From Tenrec ecaudatus (Eukaryota; Chordata; Mammalia; Afrosoricida; Tenrecidae): DNA of 64,000 nucleotides. The stretch covers positions 62,001 to 126,000 of the forward strand of contig NW_027458555.1 in assembly GCF_050624435.1 (NCBI RefSeq). Direction: 5' to 3'. The notes beneath the pieces were generated by a model. That model was not told the DNA's origin. It ran no database searches and was given only the letters and a program-made list of their open reading frames with translations. Both the position numbers and the translations under genes were made by a program. Positions 47,066-59,579 of this stretch are shown here, in pieces. The stretch's first letter is position 1; every line of letters starts with the position of its first letter.

Positions 47066-47629
47066 AGGATAAAGTGAGGTCCCTAGGCCTGCTCCTCTCA
47101 CTCAAACAATGATGCTGGCAGTGCCCTTATGATAACTTCCTCTCCCTGAGCTCTTTGTTTCACCCGGATACATTCTGTTCAGGGAGCGTTATGCAGCCAC
47201 AGATCAAGGACTCTTATTTCCAGTGATAGATAGAGATATCCAAAGAGAGGGAGAGATAGACAAACCATGTAGGACCCACAGGAGGATAAATAGGTATATA
47301 AATAGATAATAAATTAAAATATTCACTACAAACCAGGCCATAACTCTTCTGATTCATGACACCTACATTAGTCTATATTTACACATGTGAATATACCATT
47401 GTTGTCACACAACCTCCAAATGACCAAAAATATTACTATATTTGGTAAACATGTCTTTGCCAAAAACAAATTTACTGCTAGGTATCATCATACCAAGAAT
47501 AACTCAGATGATGGTATTTGGTATTTTCAATTGCTTCATATGCATATGAAAATTGAACGTTGACTAAATAGGATTTATAAACATTGCATTTGAATTGTGG
47601 TGCTGTCAAGGAATATTGGCATTACCATG
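47066..47629. other. No gene recognised
   Basis: Upstream V flank followed by GATA-type and AT-rich sequence. Confidence 0.5.
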
Positions 47630-47840
47630 GTCTGTCAAAGGAACCGACCATGTGATCTTAGCCTAATGCTTAACCAGTGCGCCTGCACCACCAGCAATGG
47701 CTCCTTAAGAGAAAGACTGGACTTTCTACTCCTATAAAGAGTTACAGTCTTGGATATCCACAGGGACCCACAGGGACTTGCTATGAGTCAGCATTAACAT
47801 GATGGCAGTGAGTTTGCTTTTGATTTGGCCAAAGAAACCA
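47630..47840 (+). mobile_element. AfroSINE-type SINE, fairly complete
   Basis: 'cctaatgcttaaccagtgcg', 'ctttctactcctataaagag', 'ttacagtcttggatatccac', 'gacttgctatgagtcagcat', 'gatggcagtgagtttgcttt' follow the family from body to 3' tail. Confidence 0.8.
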
Positions 47841-47929
47841 ATAAATCTTTCTTGGAAGAATGAATCAAGAATGCTCCTTAGAAACAAGGATGGCGATATG
47901 TTACCTCACTCCCTTTGCACATGATATCA

Positions 47930-48175
47930 AGAGAACCCAGTCCTTGGAAAAGGGAGTGAGATAACATATCATACTTGGCAAAGTAGAGGACAGTGATAAA
48001 AAGTAAGGCCCTCGTTGAGATGGCCTGACATAGTGGCTGTAATAATGGGGTCAAACTTAAGAATTATATTGAGGATGACACATAATTGGGCAGTGTTTTG
48101 TTCTTTTGTGTCTATGATTGTTATGAGTTGGACCTGAATGAACAGCACCTAACAATAAAACAACAACTACAACAC
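47930..48175 (+). mobile_element. RTE LINE-type tail
   Basis: 'gagataacatatcatacttg', 'aagtagaggacagtgataaa', 'gacatagtggctgtaataat', 'gggcagtgttttgttctttt', ending 'gcacctaacaataaaacaac'. The end is the typical AAC-rich tail of the family. Confidence 0.75.
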
Positions 48176-48799
48176 ACATAATACCCAGGAGACAACATCT
48201 TGGAAAACTTATACTTACAAAAATCCATACAAAATTCTGGCACAGTATAATACCGTATATTCATACAAGGAATGTAGATGAATGAAAAAAAAGAATTGAA
48301 GATATATTGAGAGTATTGGGGCATCTGATGACCTTCCTTTCATGGTTTTTAATTTTATTATTTAAACGAACCTAATATAAGTTATATGTATATGCTAGCA
48401 GAATCATCACCCCCTTGTGTTCGCCTAAAGTCAGACTGTTAAGTATTCCCAGGCATGCAAAGGGGCTGAACTTGTAAATAAACCCATATTTCTGGTCTCT
48501 GGATTAGCATGCTAAACAGAATACCATAGACTCCAATGTCTTCAAAAGTGTCGCCAATCTGTATGGTAAGATTCATACAACAATGAGCATGTTAAATAGT
48601 ATATTTCTGAAGGGAGCAGGGGAGGGAGCAAGGTGTGTCCCTCTTTTTACAAAGCAGCCTTCTCATATGATCAGAGTTCATTTTCTATCATTTAAAAAAA
48701 GCCTGTCTCAGAAGCAGCACATCCGGAATTCTCATTGGAAGTTAAGATGACAAGTTTGTCACACAAACTTTGGATATATTATCAGGAGGCACTAATATT
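48176..48799. other. No gene recognised
   Basis: No supported feature. Confidence 0.5.
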
Positions 48800-49310
48800 G
48801 GGAAAGGACAGGGCCATCAAGATGGATTGACTGTGATTACAACAATGCTCTCACACATGGGAAAGACTATGAGGATGGTGCTGGACAAGCCGCTGTTTCA
48901 GTGTATTGTACAGAGAGACTATTATTCACAACCGATTTAATGAAAACTAACAACCAGAATATTGTTTTGCTTGAGAAAGCACGGTATCTTAATTAATAAA
49001 ATGGAATGCAATATCATTGATTACAAGTTATGAAAACTCAAGGAATAAATAGGAATGGAATCACTGCTCTATGTTAATCCCCGCTATGTGAGAATAACCC
49101 TGTTTCAATGAACAATAATAGTGATCTTGCATCTGCACCCTCGGTTAGGTGGGTTCCTATACTTCAAGCATCCTAAACACCCTCCAGACTTGCCCTGTCT
49201 GCATGGGAACTTTGTGTTGGGCTCACTCTGAGTTCCACTCACAGGTTGTGTTTGAAAATTAGCAAACATCTTCAACTTCAATAGAATTCTGGGTTAATTC
49301 GATTTTCTAC
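48800..49310 (+). repeat. Block paralogous to 15990-16560, with orphan RSS-like flank
   Basis: Shares ordered blocks with 15990-16560. Within it, minus-strand 49209-49250 contains 'AGAGTGAGCCCAACACAAAGT', matching the spacer-nonamer part of the VH4-type signals here. No V exon adjoins it, so it may be the remnant of a lost V gene. Confidence 0.45.
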
Positions 49311-49574
49311 CCTTGTTAATGTTCTTCCTTCTGCTCAAAAGTTCACAAGTAAGAAGAGGGATCCCCCGGTGTGGCCAGCTAGGGGTGCTCATGTAGATCA
49401 TCCACCCATGGGTTGTGACCTGGTCATTGCCACAGGTGGTAAGGTGAGGTAACTCCACCCTGAGCTTGGTTAATATCATTATCAGATGAAGATAATCAGG
49501 ATGGGGTAAGGTTGTGGAGAGTGGTCAAACACGCATGGGGACCGTGTGTACTGAACTGTATACATGCTTACAAA

Positions 49575-49695
49575 AAAATAACTCTCTGTCATTGAGTCAA
49601 TTTTGTCTCATAGTGACCCAATGGGACAAGGTGGAACTGCCCCTGTGAGTTTCCAAGACTGTAACACTTCATAGGAGTAGAAAGCTTATGTGTAT
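49575..49695 (-). mobile_element. AfroSINE-type SINE, antisense
   Basis: 'cattgagtcaattttgtctc', 'atagtgacccaatgggacaa', 'ggtggaactgcccctgtgag', 'tttccaagactgtaacactt' in antisense order. Confidence 0.75.
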
Positions 49696-52595
49696 ACAGA
49701 GCTAAAATGCATTGAGCTATACAAATTCACTTGTGCACTTTAGATATGTTAATTACCAGGGAGAGCATTAAAATGACATAGAGGTGAATAATAAAAGGCA
49801 TAATATCACTTTATCAGAAAATGAATTACAGGTTCTGTGTTTTAAAAGCAGGATTAATTTCTTAGTAAGGTCATGACAGAATACCTGGGTTGACATTATT
49901 ATCACTAAATACACACTGAACTCAATGCAATTGTGGTATAATGGTTTGGGTACAAAATGAGGCACAATGAGCATACGCACTCTTCCACATCTTCTCCTGA
50001 ATGGAACAGTTGAAGCAATTAAATCCCTCTTGATATAGGAAAGGGGAAGTGGTAGCATGTTGTTAATCAACAGTGAAAATGTATCATAATTGGTTGAGAT
50101 TTAGTTTGTTAAAAGGGATCAAGAACATAACAGCTCCTTCCCCTCCATTAAATTCCTTTTAAACTTAGTTAAAAGCCTGTTCATTATTCCAGATACTCCT
50201 AATTCAGGAAGGGGAAGCATGACCATTTAGAGGAGCAAGGAGACTGAAACCTTAGAGGGTAATGGTGTGACAGTCCCTGGAGTAATGAAGACAGAAATTG
50301 ATGCTGTCGTAATCCCTTGGGGAAATGTAAATTCTTTCTGTGAACTTTGCTCCGTTTTATCCTCTGATGACTGTAAACTTGTAAACCAACCCCCACTGCA
50401 ACCTGAAAGGAAGTTTGGGGTCTATAACTTGTTTGATTCTCACTGGATTTGTGAAGCAGTCCACTGGGCGTTTCCTTCTGTAAGCCCTAGCAGGAATAAA
50501 CCTAGAATGTCTCAAATCAACCTGGTCTCTGCTTATGACAGCCTGCCCCACACCCTTTCCAGTCCAACAACAATATGAGGTCCTGCACATACCTCACAGC
50601 ATCTATAATAACAATAGCAATAATACTAATAAAATAATATGGACTACTGACCAAAATGTAAATAAGACTATAAAATTAGAAAATATGAATGAGTTTACAC
50701 TTGGTAATGAGAGGGTTTTTTTTAGATACATCACAATGAGAACATGGACACATAATAAAAGATTGATCACGAGGGTAGATCAAGATTTAAAAAATTCTAA
50801 CTGTGGCGAAAAAAGTCCCTTAAAAGAGAATGAAAAGCATGCAACATACTTGGTAAAGGTTTGCAGAATCTATGTCAATTAACTTTAATTTAATATGGCA
50901 AATTATTTTTATGTAAATACGTTTTAAAAATAAAAATAAAATATCCAGAATATCTGATCAAATATGCAAACCAAGAAGAATTTAACTAAAAATAAATACA
51001 TGGGCATATTACTCAAATTCAAATAATTTCATTTTGGAAAATTCAAAATGAAACAAGAAGATGATTTTACTGACCTAATAAATAAAATGTTTTCCATCTC
51101 CAAACCTTACAAAGTCATTTTCTCGCAAGTGAGCACAGGACAAGGGATTCTCGTGACTCAATTGCTGGAATGTAAAGTGGTTCAGCTACTTTGAGAGACA
51201 ATCAGACAGTTTCTTACAAAGCCTCTCATTGCTTTACCATTTTATCCTGAAACATGCTCCCAGGTGGTTGCCTCGATGAGTTGAAAATACATGTCCCCCT
51301 GAAACCGTGCACTAATGAATTATAGCAGCTCTATACACAGTGAACCCAGCTTGAAATGACCAGCGTGGCCTTCAGCATATAAATAAATAAACAGTCTGTG
51401 ATACAATAAATACAAATAATGTTATTTTAAAGAGCTTTCAACCCATGGAAATGTTTAGATAAATCTTAACTTGAAGTAGACCTTAAAAAACAGAATTTAT
51501 CATATGGCTTTGAAATAAAATTGTTAAAAAGAGAATCCTATACAGGTATGACAAACCGATCAGTGACTGTCAGTAATTAGGAAATATGGTGTTCAATCGG
51601 GGAGGCATAGGCACTTTTTTGCAGTACCAAAATCTTTCTACTTGTTACCACCATAGCATAAATATGACATTTTGATTCATAAAATCACTGAAAATTTCAC
51701 AACATAATGAGTCAGCCTTAGCTTTGGAAATATAAAAATAAAAGCTTAGGGATCTTACAATAGAAATCAAATTAAAAATGATATTATTAAAAATGTATGA
51801 GACAACTCTCTGAAGTTGGCAGGGACACCATGCTAACATACATAACTCTAAGGTGACCAAAGACTGTAAACCTAAAGGCAACATAAGTGCACACAGCACC
51901 ATGCTCTCTGCCTTACAAATTCCTTTTCTATGGCTATAAGGCTCAAAATATGAAATCATTGCACATGTACAATATAATTGAAAATTATATAAATGAAAAC
52001 GCCCAATGAGAAATGGAATCAAATGTTCTCAATACAACAAAATGTTGGACAACTTTAACGAATAACAAAACACAACATAGTTTTGATTTATAATGTGAAG
52101 TGTAAAAATCAGTATTTCCGAGGCCTTTCATATAAGTAAATGATTGAATGAATAAAACAAATGAGGTAAAGAACACCTCCCACACTAGAATTTCCAGTGA
52201 CTTATATGTGTACTCATGCAGCCACTAGAAAGCAAACCATGAAGTCCTTCAATATTTGATTTTACTGTGGCCCACAAGGAATTTAATTAGAAAGCACATT
52301 GCATTTGGTAAATCTACTGTAAAAGATATCTTTACAGTGTAAATTATAAAGATGTCACCTTTAGGAATAATGTGCACCTGACACAGCCATAGTATTTTAA
52401 ATGATATACACCTGCAAAAGTCTTTGCTTGTCCTTAAATTATTAAAACTGAAAATATTTGATACCTTTGAATTATGATTATGGTGATGAATACTTAATAC
52501 CTAGTAGATTCCAAGAAAAAACAATCATACTGGTGTTGGAACTAGTGCAGCCAGAATTCTCTGTAGAGGTGAGCATGGCAGGACATCATCCAATG
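49696..52595. other. No gene recognised
   Basis: 2.9 kb of AT-rich sequence. Short frames (up to 125 codons) lack family resemblance. No V-type, tRNA or transposase motif was seen. Confidence 0.5.
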
Positions 52596-52597
52596 TA

Positions 52598-52713
52598 CCA
52601 TGTATATACTCGAGTATAATCCGACCCGAATATTCATGGATGCACCTAATTTTACCACAAAAACTGCATTGAAAATGTGCTGTAAAGCTTGGCTGGTACT
52701 CAAGTATATACGG
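52598..52713 (+). mobile_element. Short pogo-type MITE
   Basis: A 116 bp element with termini CCATGTATATACTCGAGTAT and, at the other end, CAAGTATATACGG, flanked by TA. Its termini and the adjoining 'aatccgacccgaatattcat' match the large element at 23742-25961, so it is probably an internally deleted derivative. Confidence 0.82.
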
Positions 52714-52715
52714 TA

Positions 52716-52935
52716 CTTTGGACATGTGATCAAGAGCGAACAGTCCCTGGAGAATGTCATATGACTGGTGAACTATATGGTGGTGAAGAAATATAAGGCC
52801 CCCAGTGGGATGGATTGACACAGTAGCTGCCACAACAGACTCAAACACAGATGGTGAAGATGGCCCAGGTCCAGGCAGTACATTGTTCTGATGCACAGAC
52901 GCCACTTGATGGCATCTAACAACAATAGTACAAAC
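52716..52935 (+). mobile_element. RTE LINE-type tail
   Basis: 'tactttggacatgtgatcaa', 'cagtccctggagaatgtcat', 'gggatggattgacacagtag', 'ctgccacaacagactcaaac', 'catctaacaacaatagtac'. The MITE abuts it at a TA. Confidence 0.75.
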
Positions 52936-53696
52936 TGAAACAAACAATATACCGTGCTGTTTGAACTGGAACAACTCAGAGTAGCATACAGTATTTGTGT
53001 GTGTGTGTATGTGTACAGATGTCTTGATAATTTGAATGTGTCTACATTGAGAGCATGAACCATAAAGTGTGTAACAAACGTAAACGAGATAACACAGCTG
53101 AACTAGAAAGAAAACCGACTAGGATAAAAAGGGATGCCAGGTCATAGTTGACTCCAGCAACGACCCATCTGTGTTCAAGGGAAGAGGGTCAGATGTGAAT
53201 GTCAGTCTTTTCTGACCTCTTACAGACCCTTAACTAGACATTATTGACTCCCGCCAGTAACTCCAAGAGTGTGCTAGTTGGAGTAAAACAATGAGATCTC
53301 TACAGCGAGTCTGCTATTTCTGAAGCAGGTCAACAGAACAGTTTTCTAGCTTTCAACTAGTATTCCAGTGCTTCACTGTTTTCACCATCAAGTGCCTCCA
53401 GGTGCCCTCGATGAGTTTGGAAATGTATCCCTGATTTCCTAAGGTTCATCAAACACTGGTTCTTTGCATGGGGCAATAGTTTCTCCTGTTACAACTTTTT
53501 GCTTCATAGATATCAATGGTAGACCAGGAGCCATACAATTAGAGAAATTCCTTGGGGAAAACAGTGACATGGAGAAGTGTCCCCAGACCCCAACCGGAAC
53601 CAGTCCTGAAACTGTCCATCTGCACCTGCTTCAGGGCGTATCCTGTGATCTGTGGAACCTGAGCGCCCCTGCAGCTTAACTCTTTCCCAGCAGGGA
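52936..53696. other. No gene; V 3' flank at its end
   Basis: From ~53545 the sequence parallels 63085 onward ('gggaaacagNgaNatggagaag', 'cctgtgatctgtgg', 'cctgagcgcccc') and is the 3' flank of the next V relic. Confidence 0.6.
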
Positions 53697-53880
53697 GTTT
53701 TGTGTTGGGGATCACATTGACTTCCTCTCACTCTCTTTCTCACAGAGTAATAGACAGCCATGTATTCTGTTTTGTAACTGTCCGTTTGCGGATAACTGTG
53801 TTCTTGTCACTGTCTCTGCAGATGATGATGGAAGTACTTACACACAAAGACTACATACCAAGGTAATTTAACCTCCCCTC
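53697..53880 (-). pseudogene. IGHV relic, VH3-like FR3 plus decayed RSS
   Basis: Only the end of a V exon remains. Minus-strand sequence resembling 'YVDSVKG' is followed by 'RDSDKNTV', a short frame shift, and 'MAVYYSVRK', where the second cysteine is Ser (TCT). The signal is a GAGAGTG heptamer (53729-53735, two mismatches from CACAGTG), a 23 bp spacer and ACACAAAAC (53697-53705). FR1, CDR1, FR2 and the leader are absent. It is the paralog of 63243-63400. Confidence 0.8.
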
Positions 53881-54021
53881 TTGAGGGGATGATTTTATTT
53901 CACAGGAAAGTTTTATTCATTTGACAGGAAGTTATTGTCTTGGTTTCTCATCACTAAGTGCAAAACCGGTAAATAAGGATTCAGGTCAATATTCTGAGCA
54001 CAGCTTTCACCCAACCCCCAG

Positions 54022-54485
54022 ATTTTCTGACAGTATCAGGATGTGAGTTTTCACAGCGTGTGTCGCACACAGGAATCAATGCGGTGTCCTCGGACTTCAG
54101 GCTGCCAATCTGTAGCTAAGCTGTGCTGACTGAGCCATCCAAGAAGACATAGCCCTGTGTGAAGCCCTGGACATATGTTGACTTCCCAGCGTGGGTGTTG
54201 ATCCAGCCCATCCACTAAAGGCTTTATCCTGGTGCTTGTCACACCTGATTCATACCATAGCTGGAGAAGGTGTATCCGGAAGTCCTGCAGGACACCTTCA
54301 CCTACTCTCCTGGCTTCTGCACCTTGGCCTCAGACTGCACTAACTGCATCTGGGCATGCACACCTGTGAGGAAGTAAACCAGAAGGTGAGGGCTCTGGAG
54401 CTGCCACAGTCTTCTCTCCAGCCCCATGTCTGATCTTACCCAGGGCGGCTGCCAATAGGAAAATGAAGCCGCATAGTCACCCCTT
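54022..54485 (-). pseudogene. IGHV pseudogene, VH7-type
   Basis: The leader exon equivalent (54440-54485) has the usual 46 nt, but its ATG is AAG and its third codon is TGA; it reads on as LCGFIFLLAAAL and ends at a GT donor. The acceptor CACAG precedes the V exon at 54363: GVHAQMQLVQSEAKVQKPGE, then TAG, VKVSCRTSGYTFSSYGMN. Stops follow in FR2, then [20 protein letters not shown], which is diagnostic of VH7 (WINTNTGxPTYAQGFTG). FR3 has a TAG in STA*LQI and a 1 nt deletion before the second cysteine. The signal is CACGCTG (54054-54060), 23 bp spacer, TCAGAAAAT (54022-54030). Confidence 0.9.
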
Positions 54486-54677
54486 GATGAGTGCACTTTG
54501 TTGTCAGTGGGTCAGGTGCAACCTATATGGCAATGTCCTTGCTTATTGCTGAATGAGGGGTGATGGCTTCAGCTTTCAACTCTCTAAGACATTTATGTGT
54601 GCATGAGTATCACATTCATGAACGTAGTTCTGCTCTACATTAGGAATAAATAATAGGAAACCTAGATAACTCTAGAG
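54486..54677. other. V upstream flank
   Basis: No canonical octamer was found; the nearest candidate (54591 'atttatgtgtgcat') is interrupted. Confidence 0.4.
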
Positions 54678-54853
54678 CAGGGGTTCTCAATCTGTGGGTT
54701 GCGCCCCCTTTGGGGGCCAAACGACCCTTTCACAGGGGTCACCTGATTCATAACTAGCAAAATTACAGCTATGCAGTAGCAACGAAAATCATTTTATGGT
54801 TGGGTGGGGGGTCACCACGACATGAGGAATGGAATGAAAGGTGGAGAAGCATG
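54678..54853 (+). mobile_element. SPIN-like non-autonomous hAT element
   Basis: Left end CAGGGGTTCTCAATCTGTGG, interior 'gcgccccctttgggggccaa', 'acgaccctttcacaggggtc', 'cgaaaatcattttatggttg', right end 'ggagaagcatg'. The flanking octamers CTCTAGAG (54670-54677) and CTCTAATC (54854-54861) look like a decayed 8 bp target duplication. Second SPIN-like copy of the window. Confidence 0.88.
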
Positions 54854-54861
54854 CTCTAATC

Positions 54862-55061
54862 ACACTGAGAATAGTGCAGCTGCAGATCTCGAGTGTATCC
54901 TGGACTCCTGATGCCTAATGGTAGGCGCATCTCACCAAGTGAGCTGACAGCTAGTCATGGCTGGTACAGATTTACCCACTTACACATGACTCTTATAATT
55001 TCACTGACTTCATAGGTGAGGTGTGACAAAATAAACTTTTCAAGAAGTAATTTTGACCATT
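54862..55061. other. No gene recognised
   Basis: Short spacer without a supported feature. Confidence 0.5.
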
Positions 55062-55558
55062 CAAGGGGGCTGTGTTCGTCTGGGAGAAACAAATCCTGAC
55101 ACTCATATGTGTGTAAGAAAGAGCTTCATATCAAAGAGCAATTATATTTTGAGAAAACATCCCAGTGCAGTCCAGATCAAATCCATATTAGCCCATAGGT
55201 TTGATCCTAGTCCATAAATTTCTTTTCAGACTTACGCAGCAAAGATGCCAAATGTAGGACGCTCACAGGCATGTTGGTGAAAAGTCTTGTGGATCCAGTA
55301 GTACTGAAGTATCTCAGGCCTGGTGCAAGTCTCCCTGTGGTTCTGCCAGCTCTCTAAGTGTGTCTCCTCAACAGGAAGGTGAAGCAGAGAGAGTGTGTGG
55401 CCTGCCACCCAGGAGAAAGAGAGGAAATTCCTGAAGCCTCATGAGAAGGTCACAACCATAAGCAAGCATCTTCAGACCATGACCTGGCTGACAGGCTAGA
55501 CTCCACCCCTATGTTTATTTATCAAGTTAACATGAAATTATGTAACTGCACCAGGACC
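55062..55558 (+). repeat. ~0.5 kb interspersed repeat, copy 4
   Basis: 'gagaaacaaatcctgacact', 'catatcaaagagcaattata', 'gtcttgtggatccagtagta', 'ggctgacaggctagactcca' and the end 'atgaaattatgtaactgca' match copies 1-3. Confidence 0.7.
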
Positions 55559-56092
55559 ATTCCTCTTGGTTGTGATGAGGTTTAGGGATTTACTGAGGGG
55601 TGGGGGGTTGTCTTACTCATGTTACTGTATCATTCTCCCTCTTACACTAATGAGTGTGTTTTCATAAATAGCCACCTATAACTTCCAAGGCATATTCTCT
55701 TACTCGTTTAAAAGAATTGAAACAAAAACATCACTTTAAAGGCATAAAATTTGCTAATTTCTACTACTCACATAAAAACCAGTCCACAAAGCACAATGGA
55801 AAAAATTGAAAAAGCAACCAATTTTATAATATAAAAGTCTGTAAATGCTTAAAAAACATCCAAATCAAAGGAATACAATATTTAAAATATAGGAAAATAT
55901 TATCTTTATCACCATAAGTCTAATAGTATTCCATACATAAATTCAATTAGTTTACAATATATATTAAAGTGACATTAACAGGATTAACCAAAGTTGTAGA
56001 CTTAAATTAAAAATAATATCAGTGCTGTAAAAGAGAGAGGGAGAGAAAGAGAGAGAGAGAGGGAGAGAGAGAGAGGGAGGGAGGGAGGGAAG

Positions 56093-56125
<33 letters not shown>

Positions 56126-59100
56126 TAAGATCAGGATATATCACTGCAAATTTGGGAAAATATCAAGAGTAGAGCACACATGTTCATAAAAATACTTCTG
56201 TTTATGAATGGTCCTATAACTATCCAAGAGCTTAGGGCTCATGAGAACACACTAACCTTTGAATGTTCTTCATTTAAAAGGCCAGGACATTGGTTTTTCC
56301 GGTTTCAGCAAGAAGAATCTGGTTACAGAGCAGAAGGGGTGATAAAATATAGATCAGTTTTCTTGATGTTGGGCCATGAGGCATCCTTTGCACACATCCC
56401 CCTATAACATCTATTTACATGAAGATTACCACAACTCTGTGCCTATGTACCCATTTTGTGTCCTCTGTGAACCCTTGCAACTCCATTTCCACTGTGGATC
56501 CCTGCGCTCTCTGTCTTGGCCTGTCTCATCCTCCTCTGAGTCAGGCATGAGTTCCTTATTCTGCAATGTGAGACCTGGATGCACTGGTGCTGGGAGTCCC
56601 TGCATGCACGCATCAGAGAACTGACATGGACGGACATATCAAAATGCCAACCAAAATCTAGAGAGAGGGACATTCAGAGAGGCACAGCAGAAATCTGCTT
56701 ACCTGGATCAGAAACCACTGAAACCATTTATTTGAAAAATATATATGTAAATTAAAATGTGATCTATTTCTAGAGGCTGAGTATTGATTACTGTGACTGA
56801 GAAACCATTGGGGCCGGCCATTAGTGGAGCCCCATGTTCTATGGACATTAACTGTAAAACCCCTCCAGATTTTTGAGTGAACATTCAAAACAAGTTCTCT
56901 TGTTTCTGGCCCTGGAGAGGAAGACCATTCTCAAGCTGAAAGATTTCTCACCACAGGAAGGTCGTTTTTATTAACTTTTCATAACTGGAGGTGAAATATT
57001 TCCCCTATCAAACACACATCCATATCTCACATCTTACCCATGACACTTAAGTAGGGGAGGAGAGTGAGAGGCATAGTCAACAGGGATAAACAGTTCAAAG
57101 TTAAAGAATGTGGATACTGCTGATAAGGAAAGGAACGTGGACCAGGGAATATATCAACTATAGCACAGGCATGAAGGTCAGAGCCCCACTACCCAGGTCC
57201 TATAAGATGTTCAGACTCAATCAGAAGATCACACAGAAAACTCCCTGTTTTCTCACTTCAACACCATGCAAATTCCCAGCATAACAAATGTGGATTATGA
57301 TTTAGAAAGGGAAGAATCTGCCCCTCTGAGGAGGAAAAAAAATAGCAAACATTAATATGGTGTAACTCTTGCCAGGATAGCATAAATCCTCATAAGACTT
57401 AGCTCTGAGACCAAGGGTAATAAATGTTTCTACCTCACAGAAAGAGTAAATAAGATGAAATTCTCATTTATCTGAATACATCAATCCCATATGATCATGT
57501 CCTTTCTGAGCAGTTAGTTTTTAGTCTGTGTAGCATTGTGACATCTCAAATTTAATTTAACTTTTTGAAGGTTTTCATGTTTCATTTTATATTGAAAACT
57601 GAACTGAATATTTTTTTAGTCAGTCACACAATCAACTTTTTTTAACACATTGCTATAGATCTGCAAACAAAGAATGAGAAGACTAAAGAGATGCTCGCAT
57701 TCTAATAGAAAGTAAGTCAGTGGAGCAGTGAATAAAGCAAACATAAAGAACAATTCGTTTATTTCAAAATACAATGAAAGTAATAGCTGAAGGGAGATGC
57801 CTGAGTACAATCTGTCAAGTTTTAAAGGCAAAATGAAGATTACTTATGATACATAAGCAGTATCATAAAGAGCAAATGTGTCATGATCCAAAACATTTGA
57901 CTAAGACTAGAATTCAGAATCCTGAGCACCTGAAAAGAGGAGGCATGAGAGTAATATTATTTAGGGAGAATCCAGACTGCATCCTACTTGAGAATGACTG
58001 GGAAGTTCCTTGCTCTTGGACCCAACACCTCCAGGCACACCTAGGTCAGTCTCTCTAGACCTACTTTGTGAATTACTTGTTTGGCATATAGTCCATTCTG
58101 TGTAAAGTGTGAATGAAGTCACCGCCAATATTAATTCAGAACACTTCTTATTAGGTAGTTGCCATTGTCATAGTTAACTTTACTTCAAAAATTGGAGGAA
58201 ACATTAACCTTAATATAGATGGTGACACATTTTTTTTGTGTATGTGGAGATCATTTTGACTCAAGGTCACTATTTACTACTGACTAGAACTGGACGCAGA
58301 TAGTTCTCTAGACTGTAATCTGTGTGGACACAGCTTGTCAGTTTTTGTGTGCACAGGGACCAGGTGGTGGTGGTAATGGCTCACCTTTCAAATACCATCC
58401 ATGATCTTAAAATTTGAGTCACAGGGATTGCTATTTTATAACCTGCAAATATAGGGAAAAACCAAAATTAAAAAAAATATTTTATTAACATGTAAGTATT
58501 TTTTGATGGACTGTAAGCAACTGTTTTCCCTTCTCAACCCCATCACCCTCCTAACCGGGGCTGAGAAGTTTTAACCTCATGTCTGAGCTACAATCAGTAA
58601 TAAAGGATGAGCATGCTTTCTGTGACTTTCCTAAAAATTACTTCATTATTTTCAGCTTTTTTGTGCACTATACACTTGTATTACATTTATATTTATTCTT
58701 AAACAAAAGGAATGGTGTAATAGATTTCAACAGATAAGGAATGGTGTGACTATCACACAAGTAATTATGAAGGTGTTTGTTAAGAGAAAGTGTGCTCACT
58801 TTCTGTGGAAAACACAGAATTGTCCATCCTAGATTGAAGATTGCAAAATAAATAAAGAAATAAAAATACTTATGGTATCTTCTGAGTAAAAAAAACAACA
58901 TTCATGCAAAATGCACGATAAATATAAAAGTTATCACACTTGTGAATCTCTCTAGGTGAGAAATGCCCATCAATATAACCAATAGAAGAAATATATCCTA
59001 ACAATCTATGTGCATGCTAAGACAAAAAAATAAGGCCACATTATCTTCATGAAAATCTATCAATAGTCTATCTGGCCTGAGAATGGCTCCCTCATTTCAG

Positions 59101-59342
59101 AAAGCTGCAGTGTCACAAAGGAACAGGGAATCCAACTGCCAGTTTATTCATATGGTGAACATCACATTTTCTATATTTTCAAGAAATTAAGTTGAAACTA
59201 AGAAAAAACCCTGAAGATCACAAGACAGAATTTCGTAAGAACGACCACTTCCATGCAAATACCCTTTTACAGGAGTAGTTCAAGCCTGTCTGAGAAGATC
59301 ACTTTGGGTCACAAGCAACTGGATGGCGGTGAGAGTTTCTTG
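55559..59342. other. No gene recognised; (GA)n tract
   Basis: 3.8 kb without a supported gene. A purine (GA/GGGA)n simple repeat lies at ~56030-56120. ORFs of up to ~82 codons have no family resemblance. No V motif found. Confidence 0.5.
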
Positions 59343-59579
59343 TTACAATTTAGGAGACACTAGTACACTTCCTGCGGTTGTAAATAGCGATCCCTCAGAA
59401 CCTTTGAGAGCTTTGGGAACAAAAGCAACTGAAGTCAAAGCAGAAAGCTGCATCTGAGCACAGCCTTGCACCTGCTCCTGCTCCTGGGCCTGTGCTGTTA
59501 GTGCTGAGCGCCCCCTGCTGGTCCCTGCACCCAGGCTGTCCTGCAGGATAGTGTATGTGAGGGCCACCCTGACTTCCCT

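Noticed and set aside
52542-53063. Minus-strand frames of 72-149 codons
   Set aside because: They run across an RTE tail and a pogo-type MITE. No conserved protein motif.
56030-56120. Purine (GA)n tract as a possible switch-like or structural element
   Set aside because: An ordinary simple repeat; no pentameric switch repeats and no constant-region exon nearby.
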